Shown here in pieces: positions 10,809-24,900 of a stretch of DNA of 64,000 bases. Made by a program: the position numbers and the translations under genes. How positions within the stretch are numbered: position 1 is the first letter of the stretch; each line of letters opens with the position of its first letter. The DNA comes from Phoronis australis (lineage: Eukaryota; Phoronida; Phoronidae), in assembly GCA_002633005.1 (NCBI GenBank), contig NMRA01000167.1:373124-437123 (forward strand), written 5' to 3'. Below the pieces are notes generated by a model. The model had not been told where the DNA came from. It saw only the letters and a list, made by a program, of their open reading frames with translations, and searched no databases.

Positions 10809-12777
10809 ATACATATCGTTAAAATCGGTTCAGTAACGGCCATTTAGCATCTGAAAGTTTATCCTTTTCTATAGCTTATAGTATACACCTGTAAGTCACA
10901 AGAATTTACGGGTGAGTGAAAAATTTGTCAAATGCTCTCAGTACATGTTCTTCGATTCTTAAACATATTCGTTGATGTCCCCATTTGTTGAAACGGACAT
11001 CAAAAGAGAGAACAAATTTAAATAATTCGCTGGCATACTTTTCATTTTCCACTATTTGCTTGCTAACAGATAACAGCTTCTGAAAATCATAAAAAATGGC
11101 AACATTCGCTCTTACTGAATTTTGCTTCGGCTCATGTATCGTAGGCGTAACGACGAATGAGAAACTACTATAAACTTCTTACAAAATCACAAAAATTCAA
11201 GCTTAATTTCGTTATAAACGACTGAGAATTCAAGTAAATGAAAATAATTATCCAATTAACTCAGCTTATTCATTGAGCCAAACTCCTCGATTCTTGTGTT
11301 GAACTGTGAGAGCATTAGGGCCGATCAACAACAACTTGTCAAGCTAATTCCGACAAGTTTTGCAGCAATAATCCGACTTGGATGGCTCACACACGCGATT
11401 TAGTTTACATTAAACACAAACAATTAGTTTCAAACTCAAAAATTTGCGTGACGTGCGCGAAATAAAAACCAAAGTTTACCTTCGTTATTATGCTTAGCCA
11501 TGAGACCGGAAGTTTTGAATCCTGCTCACGCACATTTGCGTCAGGCCGCGAGACTTCACGGGGTGGGGAATCTCTTTACGAATATCTATGGTGACACATC
11601 TTGCACATAAGTTGTTGATAACACAATAGACTAAACGACAAAATCCATGATCGTGCAAACGATGCGTAACCAACACTATTGGCAGAGAATTTACTATTCA
11701 CTGTTTTAGTGTTGGCAAGTAAGTAGTTCACTCAATAACTGTTTAGTTGGGCTTTTTCTGTGAATTCTCTATGGAATATGGGAGGTGTAAATCTTTTGTC
11801 TATGTTCTGTGGTAACATAAAAAGGCGTATGGTACTTTTAATTACCTCTGCAATTCCTTACTGAAGACTTGAGACTCATTTACTTAACGTGGTCGTTTTG
11901 TATGAGCTACAGGGAAGTAGGCAAACTTCCATCATAAAATTGGCAGGAAGGATGAGACACCCAGACTATTCATTTTAGACAGGACCGATTTGTCTCATTT
12001 CGCCCATGCGCAAACTTAAAAAAAAACGTATGAACGCACCGTTTATCTGACTTTGGTCACACATTCCCGCGATAGGAAAGTATTACCTTCACCAACTCAA
12101 ATCACAAGCAATGCGTAGAGCTTACAGAATCGTATCCAAAGAACAATGGAAAAATAGTACATGTAGCTGTTTTCGAGTAGCAAGTTTTATCGTGACACAT
12201 GTGTGCGTAATATCTGCCGTCCAGTTTACCTGGCATTTAAGTGCACGTTACACGACCATGTACAGTACATCCTATTATGTATTGGAGGAACCATTGCTTT
12301 GTTTAAGTAATTCAAAGTATGAGCTATGTTTTTGTTCAACCTTATGAACTTCAAAGACATTGCTTTTTTCCTGCCTAAATACACGATTGAGGTGAGTTGT
12401 TGAGCGAGATGTCCCATTTGTTTCATGAGTGTTGGACATTAGTTGGATAGTATAGTTTTGTTTTATTTATAGTTCTGACGACGTGAACTCGAAAGCTGCA
12501 GTACGCCCTAGACTGATAATTCATCCAAAACTCTCTAATTACCAATTCCGAGCCTACAGTGAATAAAAATACTCAAAACTCCAGATAGGTTTTGAAACAT
12601 ACCAATTCCCTTTAATATGAAGCTTAAGCGTTTTATTCAATGACTGGGGTCCAGGGGCTTTAACTTAACATATACAACTTTTTACCAGTGGTATTGTTAA
12701 ATAGTTCACAGCAAGGTGTGAACTAATCAAGGTGACCTATACATTGGTGCGGTGAACGTTTTAGTCAAATATTGCAG

Positions 12778-12936
12778 GATGGACGTTGTGGAGCAGTTGG
12801 AGCAAGTGTGTTCCAATATCTGGGTGTGGACACGGTAACAGAACGAGGACCAGACGATACTGCATGGAGTCGTGCTGGGATCCAGACTTAATATTGGATT
12901 TTGAAACATCTTATGAAGGATGTTTTCGCCCATGCA
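12778..12936 (+). CDS. Exon: N-terminal thrombospondin type-1 repeat
   Basis: The exon is 159 nt, phase 1-1, with acceptor ATTGCAG|GATGG and donor CATGCA|GTAAGT. It encodes GWTLWSSWSKC followed by a CGHG-NRTRTRRYC block and two further cysteines ending FRPC. These are the hallmarks of TSP1: the Trp ladder W..WSSW, Cys-Gly-x-Gly and alternating Arg. The reading joins the next exon as PCSGPTQ. The exon is too short for a simple open-frame scan. Confidence 0.78.
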
Positions 12937-15900
12937 GTAAGTTAAGACAACGCGTTTAACTAATCATCGGTGCAATTCGCTACATTTGCCTTCGAAATAT
13001 GTTGCGGTTCTGCCACCTCCCAATTATGTGACTACGTTGTCTGACAACGTGCAGTCAATAGAATTTACGACCTGCCCGTGGAGTTCAATCTCGTCATGAA
13101 CTATTTGAAGCGAAGTGAAACTCCTTGAAATTTTACACGCCGAGTTAATATTAGAAGCTGACAATCCAGGTTGATAAAATCAATTGTAAAACAAAAATCG
13201 TAGGTGTTGTTTTTGATCGTGCTTATTCAAAATCAATTAAGCCAACCTTGTATAAACCTTTTGCAAGAATTATTTTGCAACTTGGTTAATGTCTAATCTT
13301 TGATAGAATTTATCGTACTATTATTGCGCCTGTCAGCTAATGATCCATTTGCGTAATGGAGCTCCTCTGTTAGTTAACGCAATTTCGACTAAGACGACTT
13401 GAAACCTGGTGTAGGGGCCTAGACGTCCGACAAATGCACGATAACGTTATGAGAGCAACTTATGCTAAAGCGTGTTGTTCTTGCTACTCACTACAACAGG
13501 TGGACCAACACAGCTCACGTTGTTCGAAAACGGAAAAGTAGTTGGCAATAGTCTGGCCGTCCTGCCAGAATACCTGTTGAAGTTGGAGTGCAAAACGGAT
13601 AACGTTCAGCCCGCAGTGAGGTTTACGTGGAATCTCTCGAGGGGAGACAACTCGTCTGTTCAATCCTCTCGTCCTGCTAACAACACCAGTACTTTGACTG
13701 TCCGTGTTAGAAAACAGCACAACGAGGTTGACGTAGTGTGTTTGGCAAGAAATACGGGGAGCGGGAAGGAACTGAATAAATCTGTAACTCTCATCGTCAT
13801 GTGTAAGTATAGCTCTACATCATTTTTGGCAGAGTTATGGTGCTATGCCTACTTTGAAAAATTGATCTCCGTAACCTATGTGGAAAAGACACTTTACTGG
13901 TCAAATGTCTGTGATTTCAGTTGGTCCGACTGTAATGGAGTTATTGGTGAACAATGGACAGTGTGATCCCCAAACTTCCAAGTGCCAAGTCAATGTCGGG
14001 TCTTCTTCAGTTGTCACTTGCAAGACAGACGACGTGAGCCCTGATGTAAATATAACGTGGCTGGTGCTCACACCTGACAAGTGCATGGACAGAAATAAAA
14101 CTTCACTGTTTTCTAACTATTCCGAAGAAAAATCTCTTGGACTTTATCGAGGGTCGGCCACTCTGGTGCGCAAGGTCGTGTTTGTTGCTCACCAGGAGAA
14201 CGATGGCTGCAAGGGACGCTGTAAGGGAGAAAATACGTTATCAGGGCGTGAAGTGCACATGAATTTGACATTGGATGTGATTTGTAAGTTACTGCTTCTT
14301 TGTACACACAGAAATTTATGCCAATAACTTTGTTCTTTGAGACGTATATGTAACGATGACAGAACCTGCATATTGAATCCAAAATCAAGGTGCAGATACC
14401 CAACGTAAAATTGCTGATATCACTCCAACTACTGCATTGATGATACGGCGTCTAGCATGCTACGTTTTGTTTTACAAAATACCACATTGAATGCTTTAGC
14501 GTCAGCAATTATTTTCTTTCACTTTGCTCTGACATCATTATCACTAAAAGCTGCATTATGATTAATTTCACAAACATAATTAATTCAAGCTGAAATCGCC
14601 AATTAAGTAAGCGTGGATATTTTCAATGTATCGCTCTAGATAGTTTGAACCTCCGTGATGATCGCTGCTGGAATTTGCTCAGTGGTATGTTCCTGCTGGG
14701 TGGATCAGAAGTAACACTTGCCTAGCACCATACACAAACTTGTCTGACCATAGCTAGGTCAACGTTACTAGACCTGCTACCCATCGCTGAATGGGAACGA
14801 GCATTTATAAGAAGACAGACCTAGAAATTTGTCGGGTGGAACCCAACATGAACCTAGCAAACTGTTCGATTCACATTGCTAATTTTAGGAGTCTGGTAAA
14901 AGGCTGGTCAGTGTAGCAATAGTGTGGAAATTCATTGAAAAAAGTTAAAATACCCTTGGTAGCCCACAATAGATATTCTTGATTATAGATTCAAAACATT
15001 TGCAGTGAATACTCAAAAGTCACATGTCAGCTGATCTGCCGTGCGTCGTTTCAACTAAGTCTTACACTGTATTAGAAAAAAACGGTTAAACTGTGGACGT
15101 TCATGTACGTTTTCAAACAGACTTGATACCTCGGCAATTTTGAAAAACCTACAGTTCCTGTTCAACCTTGGCTCTTGAATAATGAACAGTACCACATCTA
15201 ACGGTGCAAGTATTAATAGGCCAACAAAAGATCACCATCAGGAAAGTCGCTTACAGGTCATGGAGAAGTACTTTAAAGAGTCATTAGGGAGCGCCTTGGT
15301 TACATAAATGACTCAAAGGCTGACAATTTGCTTCTCTAGACTGAACGATATATAAGACTGGGTGTAAAAATATTCTTGACGTCCAGACACGGCCACGGGG
15401 TGCTCGTAAAAATTAATCAGTGAAAGTGAGGGGTTTGCAAATCGCTGGATTATCAAGAGCCGTACCCCAAGAATTTTGCTTAATGTTTCCATTATGAAGA
15501 TAAAATAACAAAATGAAAAGGAAGCTGATGAAATTAGGCATTATTCAATAAATATAACACTAATTAAAACTCCGTCTAGCGGACAACCTGAAATACGGCG
15601 TGTGAATTGCAACACTAGAGAGCACGGTTTCTGTGATTTTGTGCAATTCTAGAGTTTTTTTTACGGAAATCGTACAATTGCCATTTCGTTACATGTCATA
15701 CAAAAGTGAAGCATTGCACCGAAACTGCCTAACATCGTTGTGGAGAACGGTGTATAAAGCGTAGTGTCTGAAAGTTTCATGTGAATTTTAGCATTTTTGG
15801 GATTCAATTTTCCGAAATCATTCCACTTTTGGAGATGTTCTAGGGTCGGCATACGTGCATCCTTGACTTCAACTATGTCGACTACAGTCACAACATTCAT

Positions 15901-18900
15901 GAATTAACTGTGTTTGTACCGGTATTGAACATTTAAGTTATTGTTGAACACGTTACTCTTATCGAACAAGAAACGCTGTCTCTTGGCACTCAGATGGGCC
16001 AGACGACTCTGCAAAACTCATGCTCACTGGTGTGGCTGAAGCCGCTGAGCACGCCGTGGTGGAAGGAGAACCTGTGAACGTCACGTGCAGCACGCGGAAA
16101 TGCAACCCCAGCTGTAACATTTCGTATTTCTGGCATCGACCTGGTCAGGAGTATTACTCCAGTTTGACAACTAAGAAGCTGGAATTTGTGGCTGATAAGA
16201 TAGATCACAATCAGACTTTAACGTGCGTGATAACAAACTCCAGGAACAAACATTTCCGAAAGAATTTGAAAGCAGCTATTTCTGTCTTGTGTAAGTTCCT
16301 TTTCCATGTTCGTTTAATCCTACAAACTCGATAATGAAGAAGTTCTTACACCGGCGCATATTTAAGCAGACAAGAATGCACTAAGTGTCTCCTTTTTGTG
16401 ACACCAGCGCGTAACGCGCTTTTTGCGTGTCAACTGTTTTGGCCAACATTGTCAGTGGGTGTTGAGTTGTAGGATCATATTTCGTAAGTGCTTTCATAAG
16501 ACAATTTATTATTTTCTTCGCTGACAAAATGAATTATTTATATTCATTACTTAAAAGTTTGCACATTTTCAGCAAAAACGGAATTTGTGTTCATCCATTT
16601 TTCTAACTACGCTTTGCAGTTGGCCCTAGCTCGGTGTCTATAGAAGGCGTGCTCGTGAAGAATGGCACAGCGATAATAAGCAGAGGTCAGAAGACGGCGT
16701 TGACCTGCAAGTCGGACGATGCTTACAAACAAGTAGAAATACGCTGGTTGACTACTATACCTGGCCAGAGTATAAACACCTCAGCTGTTGTTGGTGGATA
16801 CACTTTCACTAGCAGCTTCAGCTTTTCTCCAAGTATCTCTGATGATCAGAAGACGATTACTTGTCTCGGACAGAACAGAAACAGTCGAATTACTGCAGCA
16901 ACAGAAGGACCCATAGTAATACGAGTTGCAGGTACAACTGATTTTTAAAAATGCCATTTCGGCCTTTTACAATTTAAGTGATCATTTCTGCTTTTTGTAC
17001 ATGTAACCTTTTCTATTTCCGTTTCTCTGTAAATGTCTCTTTGTCATACCATTTTCAAGATTCACGAAATGTCGATTTTGACGACATCAGGGCAATAGGT
17101 GAGTCGACAGGTGGACATGACGGACTTGCCAGCTCTCAACTTTGTTCCCATGTTTTGAGTTAAATTTAACCATTAATGTAATTGTTGATCTTGAAGACGG
17201 ACCTTATCAAGAAAATATCACCTTACGTGTTGACGGAAAGGTCATCGAGGGCGGCAGAGTTACTCTGACGTGTCTGACACCTGGCTGCTACCCGGCGTGC
17301 TTCTTTCGGTTGACAGGTCGCTCGTTTAGCAATACGTCTGCTACATCACACCTCCAATTTACACAGAGTTTCGTAGCTTCCCGAGATGACCACATGCGAG
17401 TCATTCGTTGTACTGCCAGTAACAAACTTTTACCCAACAGGACAGCAACCGCCCAAGTGAAACTGAACGTTAGTTGTGAGTTTAAGTTTTTACTAAGTTG
17501 ATTATAGCTTTACTTCCAAATAACCTGACGTGCAGTACATGTAAGTGCATTGTTGACAACACATCAAGTTATTCTTTTCTGAGACGCTTAAAGTGCTAAC
17601 TGTTGTCGCATCGATGTCACGTGATGTCACAGATGTTTACTATTAAGTATACGTGTCTCATGTTATACGTTATCTAAATCTGATTGAAGTTTGATTAACA
17701 AATTTCCCAAAAAACACCGCGGAGAATCCGTTAACTGATCTAATTCGTAAATACAGACGAAGAATATGTCAGTTGTTCGGATTTTTTTTCGTAGCTGACC
17801 TCAGTCAAGAGGGTCACTGTTTTCCATCTTGATGATCGTTTTTGAATTCCTTTGACACCGGATTTTTCCATTCAATGGCCGCGAGTATTCTTCCAAGGTA
17901 TCCTCACTCCGTCTTCGTACGACAAATCTGACATTGAAGCACAATCAGTTGCGACAGTCATGTTTGCATGAGGGCTTTATTACATCGTGTAAGAAAAACA
18001 GCATTAAAATCTAAACGGTCACTCGATGTGATACTTAAAAATATACCAAACCAAGTTTTTGCCTATTAACAGACACAAAAATTGACTTTCCCATCTACAT
18101 GTAATTTTCTGAAAATTATGCTCCATAACCTACGATGGTCCTAAAAATGTTGGAGAATCGTTAAGCGAGCAAGCGTAACCCATGCTTTATACGATTTACC
18201 CAACAATTTTAGGGAAAGACGAACCCCCGCAGAGCCGCAAAATCCAACTTGTGAATCAGAGAGTATGAATTTTTGCTTTATTTTTGCCTTCAATATTCAA
18301 GTGGGACGCCAGTGATGCATTCGCAGGTGATGTACAGAACGAGGATTGGTTGAAGTCAACGAAACAAGGCTCAGTATTCTTTCACTAATCAACTTGTAAA
18401 TAGGCTACAATCACAACACTCACAAACGGTGCATACTTTGCACGTAGACAACGTCACCGTCTGTACTCACCAGTTGAGACAGTGGTGCTCACATAGGGCC
18501 TTCATACGCCGGAGGTTTTTCAGCGAATTACATCTCATACTGATAACCATCGAAGTCACGTTGGAACCTTTTGAATATAAAATGACACCAAGTACTGCCG
18601 TAGACAAAAACCTTTTTCGAACAGTTCTTTATTTGTTCAGTTTCCCTAAACGGCAACTGGTCATTCATACACTGCGCACGCCAGGAAATATGACGTCATA
18701 TCATGGAAAAGTACTTAAACCATTGTGACTTTGATCGTTTACTTACTATGACTGAGAAACAATTTGCCGAAAAGCTTCAAGTGTATGAAGGACCTAAAGA
18801 AGACATGTTTGTATCCATTAGCAATGTTGCGTAAATCGGGAAACCAATTCATCGTTTAATAAAGTAAAATGCGGCAAAAAAGTAGTCAAATTTTTTCAAA

Positions 18901-21900
18901 AAGTCACTTGATTTCTCGAAATGTCGACAACCATTATGGCCATGATGGCCAAAACCCACCTACCGACTCATTACATGTAAGTATAGAAATAACTGCAAAA
19001 ATATTGAGTTTTATCCCATGGGCGTTGAATCAGTCGAGTGCAATACAGCCATGTGATATTGTTTTCCGTATTCACCTCCCGCACTGCTTCAACAGTGACC
19101 TCTGACAGGGAAAGTTCAAAAGGTAGGTCAATGTCGACTGGGAAGCCGTCAGTCGGTTCAATCATCAAACTTACCCAAAATAGTTTAATCTAATACACTT
19201 ACTGTAGTGTAAATAACACTCAACACGCAATCAGGTCCCAGATGTAACATCTGATACAAAACTGTGAATTGTGTGACTTTTCTGTCTCAGTTTTCAGTTA
19301 GAAAATATTATACCGTTTGCAACTCAGGCGCTTATTCCCCGGTTACAACAAAATCAAATACTGTTACTATTTTACTGTTATTATTTAACTATTTTCAGAA
19401 AACGTTACAAATTCAGTGCACAATTGCCGTTCTTTTCATCTTCGTTATCTCTTTTCAAGCAATAAATCGTTACATTAAAACTTGTTTCTTTTACTTGAGA
19501 AAGCTTGTAACCTAACGCGCAAGTACATACAAAAAGGTAAAGAGAGTTATCCCGCACGTGAACAGTATTAGTGAAGTATTTTAAAAAATCTGCCGAAAAA
19601 TAAAAGAAACTCGCGAATTCGAAGTGTATAGGATAAATAAAAAACGTGCCTCGATTGGCGTAGATGAAGTAACATCCCATTTGGAACTACATGTATTCTG
19701 CGGAAAAATGTCTCGTGGAATATTACTTCATCTATGGCACTCTCGGTACGTTTTACGTATACACTGTACTTACTTGTACATGAACACCAACCCTTGGCCT
19801 ATTTACATCAGTAGGTATTCTTTCACGATTGGCCGCGCTATTAGGTAGACGAGCACGATAGTGGGGAATACTAACGGAGATCAGTGATTATATTTTGGTT
19901 TACCCTGGTGCAAGGTGCGTAATAAGCAAATGTCAAAACATAACGCTGACGTGCAGGTCGGACTATTATTACAAACTCGTAGAAAAGCGCTTGTTTAGTA
20001 CGACATCTGCCTCCCGTTCTGCAACGCTAGGACCTCGCTAAACAGCAAGACTTCGCGAGATTACGTGAGATGTTGTCGTGTATTTCAAATGAGATCACGT
20101 GACTTTGGCTAGACTTTAGATAGGTTCTAGCGTAGGTGTAAACGCCTCGGCGGTAGTTGGGGGAAACACAATCACTACCAGCTTCAGCTTTTCACGCAGT
20201 TTCTCTAATGATCTGAGGACGATTGGTCTTGTCTCGAGCACGGAACAGGGACAGTCGAATTGGTACAGTGATAGAAAGACCTACAACAATACGCGTTGCA
20301 GGCAGAACATAGTTTTAAGTTTATGTTACACAAGGCTTCAATGCATGGCCAAGCCTTCATTCCTGTTTTCGATAACATTTTCTATTTCCTTTCCTCTCAA
20401 ATTGTCCCTTTGTCAAATTGCACTGGATGGGATTCATGAAGTGTCGTCGATTTCCACGACATAATGGGAGTTCTTGGTGAGCTGGCTTGAGGAATATACC
20501 TTCTCGGCAGCTCTTGACTATGTCGGTGTTTTTAATGAGATTTAACCATTGAAGTAATTGTTTATCTCGAAGACGGACCTGATCAAGAAAACATTACTGT
20601 ACTTGTTGACGGAAAGGCAACCGAGGGCGGCAGAATGACTCTGACGTGTCTGACACCCGTCTGCTACCCGGCGTGTTTCTTTGAGTGGACAGGTCGCCCG
20701 TTCAGCAAGTCGTCCGCTGCCTCGCACCTCCAGTCTACACAGTCTTTCGTGGCCTCCCGAGATGATCACATGCGAGTTATTAGTTGTACAGCCAAGAACA
20801 GGGTTGCACCCAACATGTCAGCAACCGCCCATGTGAAATTGAACATTAGTTGTGAGTTTGAATTCCATAAAATTCGTTAGATTTACATCCAAATAACCTG
20901 AAGTGCAGTACATGTAACTGCATTGACAATAAAACTTCTAAGTTACAATTGTCTATTGAGCCGCTGAAAGTGATAACTGCTCTCGTCAATGTCACGTAAT
21001 GTCGCAAACTTTTAGAATTCAGTATACGTTCGTAATTATAGTCGTTATTTAAATCTAATTGAGTTCCAAGTATCAAATGTAAAAAACACGGAAAATTATT
21101 TATCTGATCCAATTCGTAAAAAGAAACCAAGATTAATTGTGTCAGCTGGTAGTGCCTGGCTAACACATCGTTAGATTTTTTGATAGCCGAGCCGCCAAGG
21201 AAAATTCTTCTAGACCTCTGTCAATCAGGTCACCGTCCTCCGGATCGTTTTCAAATTTTTCCAACAACAAATGTGTCGATTCAATGGTCAAGTAGCTTTT
21301 GCCTTAAAACAGAAGCATGATATACAAATTTGATCAAGTTTGTAAGCACACTGGGATAAAAAAAACATTAGCCTTAGAAATCCACGATTAGTCGGATTGG
21401 TCTAATATACATGTATTCTAGGTAACATTATGATTCTCAGATGATCAAAAATGGGCATTTACAGATAAAATGATATTCATTCTCAATAAAACTATAACCA
21501 AAGTTATGTTGAAATAAAGAACATATTCGCAGGTCTTCATCCATTGATACGTTTCGATCTATCTAATACGGCGCTATTGCAGCACTTCTACATGTATTGA
21601 CACCTAAAAGGTTTTACAGAATTTAATATGGACATTCTCAATGTAGATGGTGTGGTATTTATTGTTATTGAATTGCCTGAATCTATTTAACGCTGCTCAT
21701 CTCATCTTCATTAAATTATTTAATTCACTTTCCCACCACGGTGGCTGACTTTTCTTTACAAAAAGGACGAGTCTCAACAAGACGATATCAACGAACAAGA
21801 AACTGCCAGGTGATCTGATTCATAGTAACATTCCACCTTAAAGTCAGTCACTTGTTTAAACAAATCAGTTGATACAATTATATTTTTCCTTAGAAATCAT

Positions 21901-24900
21901 TAGTCTTAGAAATCCATGATTAGTCAGCTCCGTCTAATATATTCTAGGTACATTCTAAGTCTAAGATCATCAAAAATGGGCATATGCAGATAAAGTGATA
22001 TTCATCCTAAATCATATTATAACCAAATTTCTGGTTGTTCTTAGCTTTATTGTAGCATAGGAAACCGAATTCAAAATTACTTAACTGTTTGTCATGAGAC
22101 TGAAAGATTTCTACTATAACAGTAATTTGAAATTTTGAAAGAAAGTCAAGTGCATCATCATGCATTCATTAGCTATTCCTTTAGCGTTCCAACACACAAT
22201 CTGGAAAGCGTTTATATGCGGACCGATGGGGATTGTTAGGCTGTATCTTCACTACGGGGATACCGCCGGTTAACTCCAGATAGAATGTAATGTTTGCGCT
22301 GGTTCAGTTCATCAATCCTATGGAGATTGAAATTGTAGACGTGAGCCACGCTATTAGTAAATAGCCTGTAAAATATCACATGTGCTTTTTCATCGGCTAT
22401 AGCTTTTAGTATCTACTGACCCAACTTCCTCCCGATATCTTTCATCCTCTCTGTGTAGTCTGGCGTCACTCTGCTATCATTACCTTGCAGTTTCCTCTAG
22501 AACTTTTGATTACCAATTACTTGTACTTGCAACTATTAAATTTCGCTATGGCTGGACGGGTAACACCTTTTGCTCTTTGTAACCGATGTGCTCTGTCAAT
22601 AGGGATGTTGTCAGTTTCTTCAATTTCAAGTGTATCATGCATGAATATCTAGACCTTGAAACTACTACAAAAAATGCGCAATGACTGTATTTCATTGTTA
22701 TTTTTGGTATGTAAGCACGGTGGGCCGATGGCCTCGAGTATGGTCAATATATATATATGTTAAAAATGTGTCGATTCCCAAGTCGCGAGTATTCTTCGAA
22801 GATTTCCTCACTCTCTCTGGTTCGTGCTACAAATCCCACAATTGAGCACAATCAGTTGAGGCCATCATGGTCAAGCTGGAAGATAAAACTGCTTGTTGTT
22901 CGCGTGTGGGCTTTGTTACAACGCCATTAAAAAAATATCTTCTAAAAACCTGTGGAATCTCCCTACACGTAATTTAGAAATCCAGTGTCATCTTGATAGG
23001 TTGCAGTCATTAGATTAACAAATTGTGTATACTTTCCTCGTAGAATTTTTAATTCAAAAGCAACCAGATTTGTCGTCTAACACACTCTCGAAAAGAGTTG
23101 ATATCGATAAGAAACGCGGCAGATTACTATTGAAACCACAGGTAATACGAAGGACTGCATCAATCATAAAACCTGTAGTCTCATTCATTTCATCTGTGCA
23201 GTTAACCAAAAGGTAGGACATAGTCAAAACCTTTTCAAAAAGGTCACTTGATTTCTGCCTATACATGTACATGTAAGTGTGAGTTGTCATTTTCCTGACT
23301 GAAGTTGATAATCATCACGGCCATGATAGGTGTACCTACCTACGGATTCACTACATGTAGGTATAGAGAAGCAACTGCAAAAATATTGATCTATATACAT
23401 CACCTCTTAGTCTATTTACATCAGCAGGAACTGCTTCTCGTGTTGCAGCGCTATTAGGAAAACGAGCACAACAGTGTGGAATACTAACGGGGGTCAATGA
23501 TTAGATTTCCGCTGCGCCCTGGGGCATGGTGGGTAATAAAAAAGACCAAAATATGACGCTGACCTGCCGGCCATACTATTATTACAAACAAGAAGACATG
23601 CACTGGTTGAGTACGATAACTGGCCAGAGTATAAACACCACGGCGGTGGTTCACTGGCAGCTTCACCTGTTCATTAAGAATGTCTGATGATCTGAAGACG
23701 ATTACTTGTCTCGGACAGAGCAGTGCTAGAAGGACCCATAACAACTGAGTTTAAAATGTTATATTTGGCTTCAAACAAATGCCAAGAGTTGATTTCTGCT
23801 TTCAGTAACCTTTTCTATTTCTTTTTCTTTCAAACTGTCCCTTTGTCAAACTACACGCGAGTGGATTCACGAAATTTCGTCTAGTTCCTCGACATGGTGA
23901 CAGTTCTAGGTGAGACGATTTGTGGACGAGACGGACTCATCAGGTCTTGACTGTGATTGAGTGTTTTTAATGAGATTTAATCACTGAACTAATTGTTTAT
24001 CCCGAAGACGGACCTGATCAAGAAAATCTCACTCTACGTGTTGACGGAAAGGCAACCGAGGGAAGAAAAATGACATTGACGTGTCTGACACCAGTCTGCA
24101 ACCCGGCATGCTACTTTGAGTGGACAGGTCGCTCGTTCTACAAACCGTCTTTTGCCTCTCACCTCCAGTCTACACAGACTTTCGTGGCTTCCCAAGATGA
24201 CAACATGCGAGTCATTCGTTGTACTGCCACCAACAAAGTTGAACCCAACAAGACAGCAACCGCCCAAGTGAAACTGAACGTTAGTTGTGAGTTTAAATTA
24301 ATTCAGAATAATTAACTTTTCTTCCAAATAACCTGAAGTGCAGTACATGTAAGTGCATTGTTGACAACACTTGAAGCGCATACGGTCTCGCCAGCTCATG
24401 ACTGTGATTGGATGTTTTTAATGAGATCTAACTATTTTAATTATGAAATTGTTGATCTTGAAGACGGACCTTATCAAGAAAACATCACTCTAGTTGTTGA
24501 TGGAAAGGCCATTGAAGGCAGCAGAATGACACTGACGTGTCTGACACCTGTCTGTTACCCGGCGTGCTACTTTGAGTGGACAGGTCGCCCGTTCCACCAA
24601 CCTTCCACTACCACACAGCTCCAGTCTACACAGGTATTCGTGGCCTCCAGAGATGACCACATGCGAGCCTTTCGTTGCATAGCCAGAAACAAAGTTGAAC
24701 CGAGCACAACGGCAAACGCCCATGTGAAACTGAACATAAGTTGTGAGTTTGAGTTCAATTAAATTAATTAGCTTTACTTCCAAATATTTTGAAGTGCAGC
24801 TCGTGTACATTGTTGACGAACACTGCAAGTTACATTTCTCTATCGAGACGCTGTCTCATCGATGTCACGTGATGTCATAAATGTTTATAATTTAGTATAC

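Larger units (their letters stand above)
8815..12777. other. Non-coding stretch, no gene supported
   Basis: Apart from the two repeat elements listed at 10003 and 10655 I see no coding exon. Open frames at 9070-9270 (-), 9450-9725 (+) and 12111-12347 (+) have no recognised similarity. If the exon at 8481 is real, this is an intron. Confidence 0.45.

Noticed and set aside
12111-12347. ORF with a hydrophobic stretch (VASFIVTHVCVISAVQF) as the receptor's signal-peptide exon
   Set aside because: The frame gives no phase-1 GT donor that would join the TSP1 exon; the hydrophobic run is too far from the Met for a standard signal peptide.
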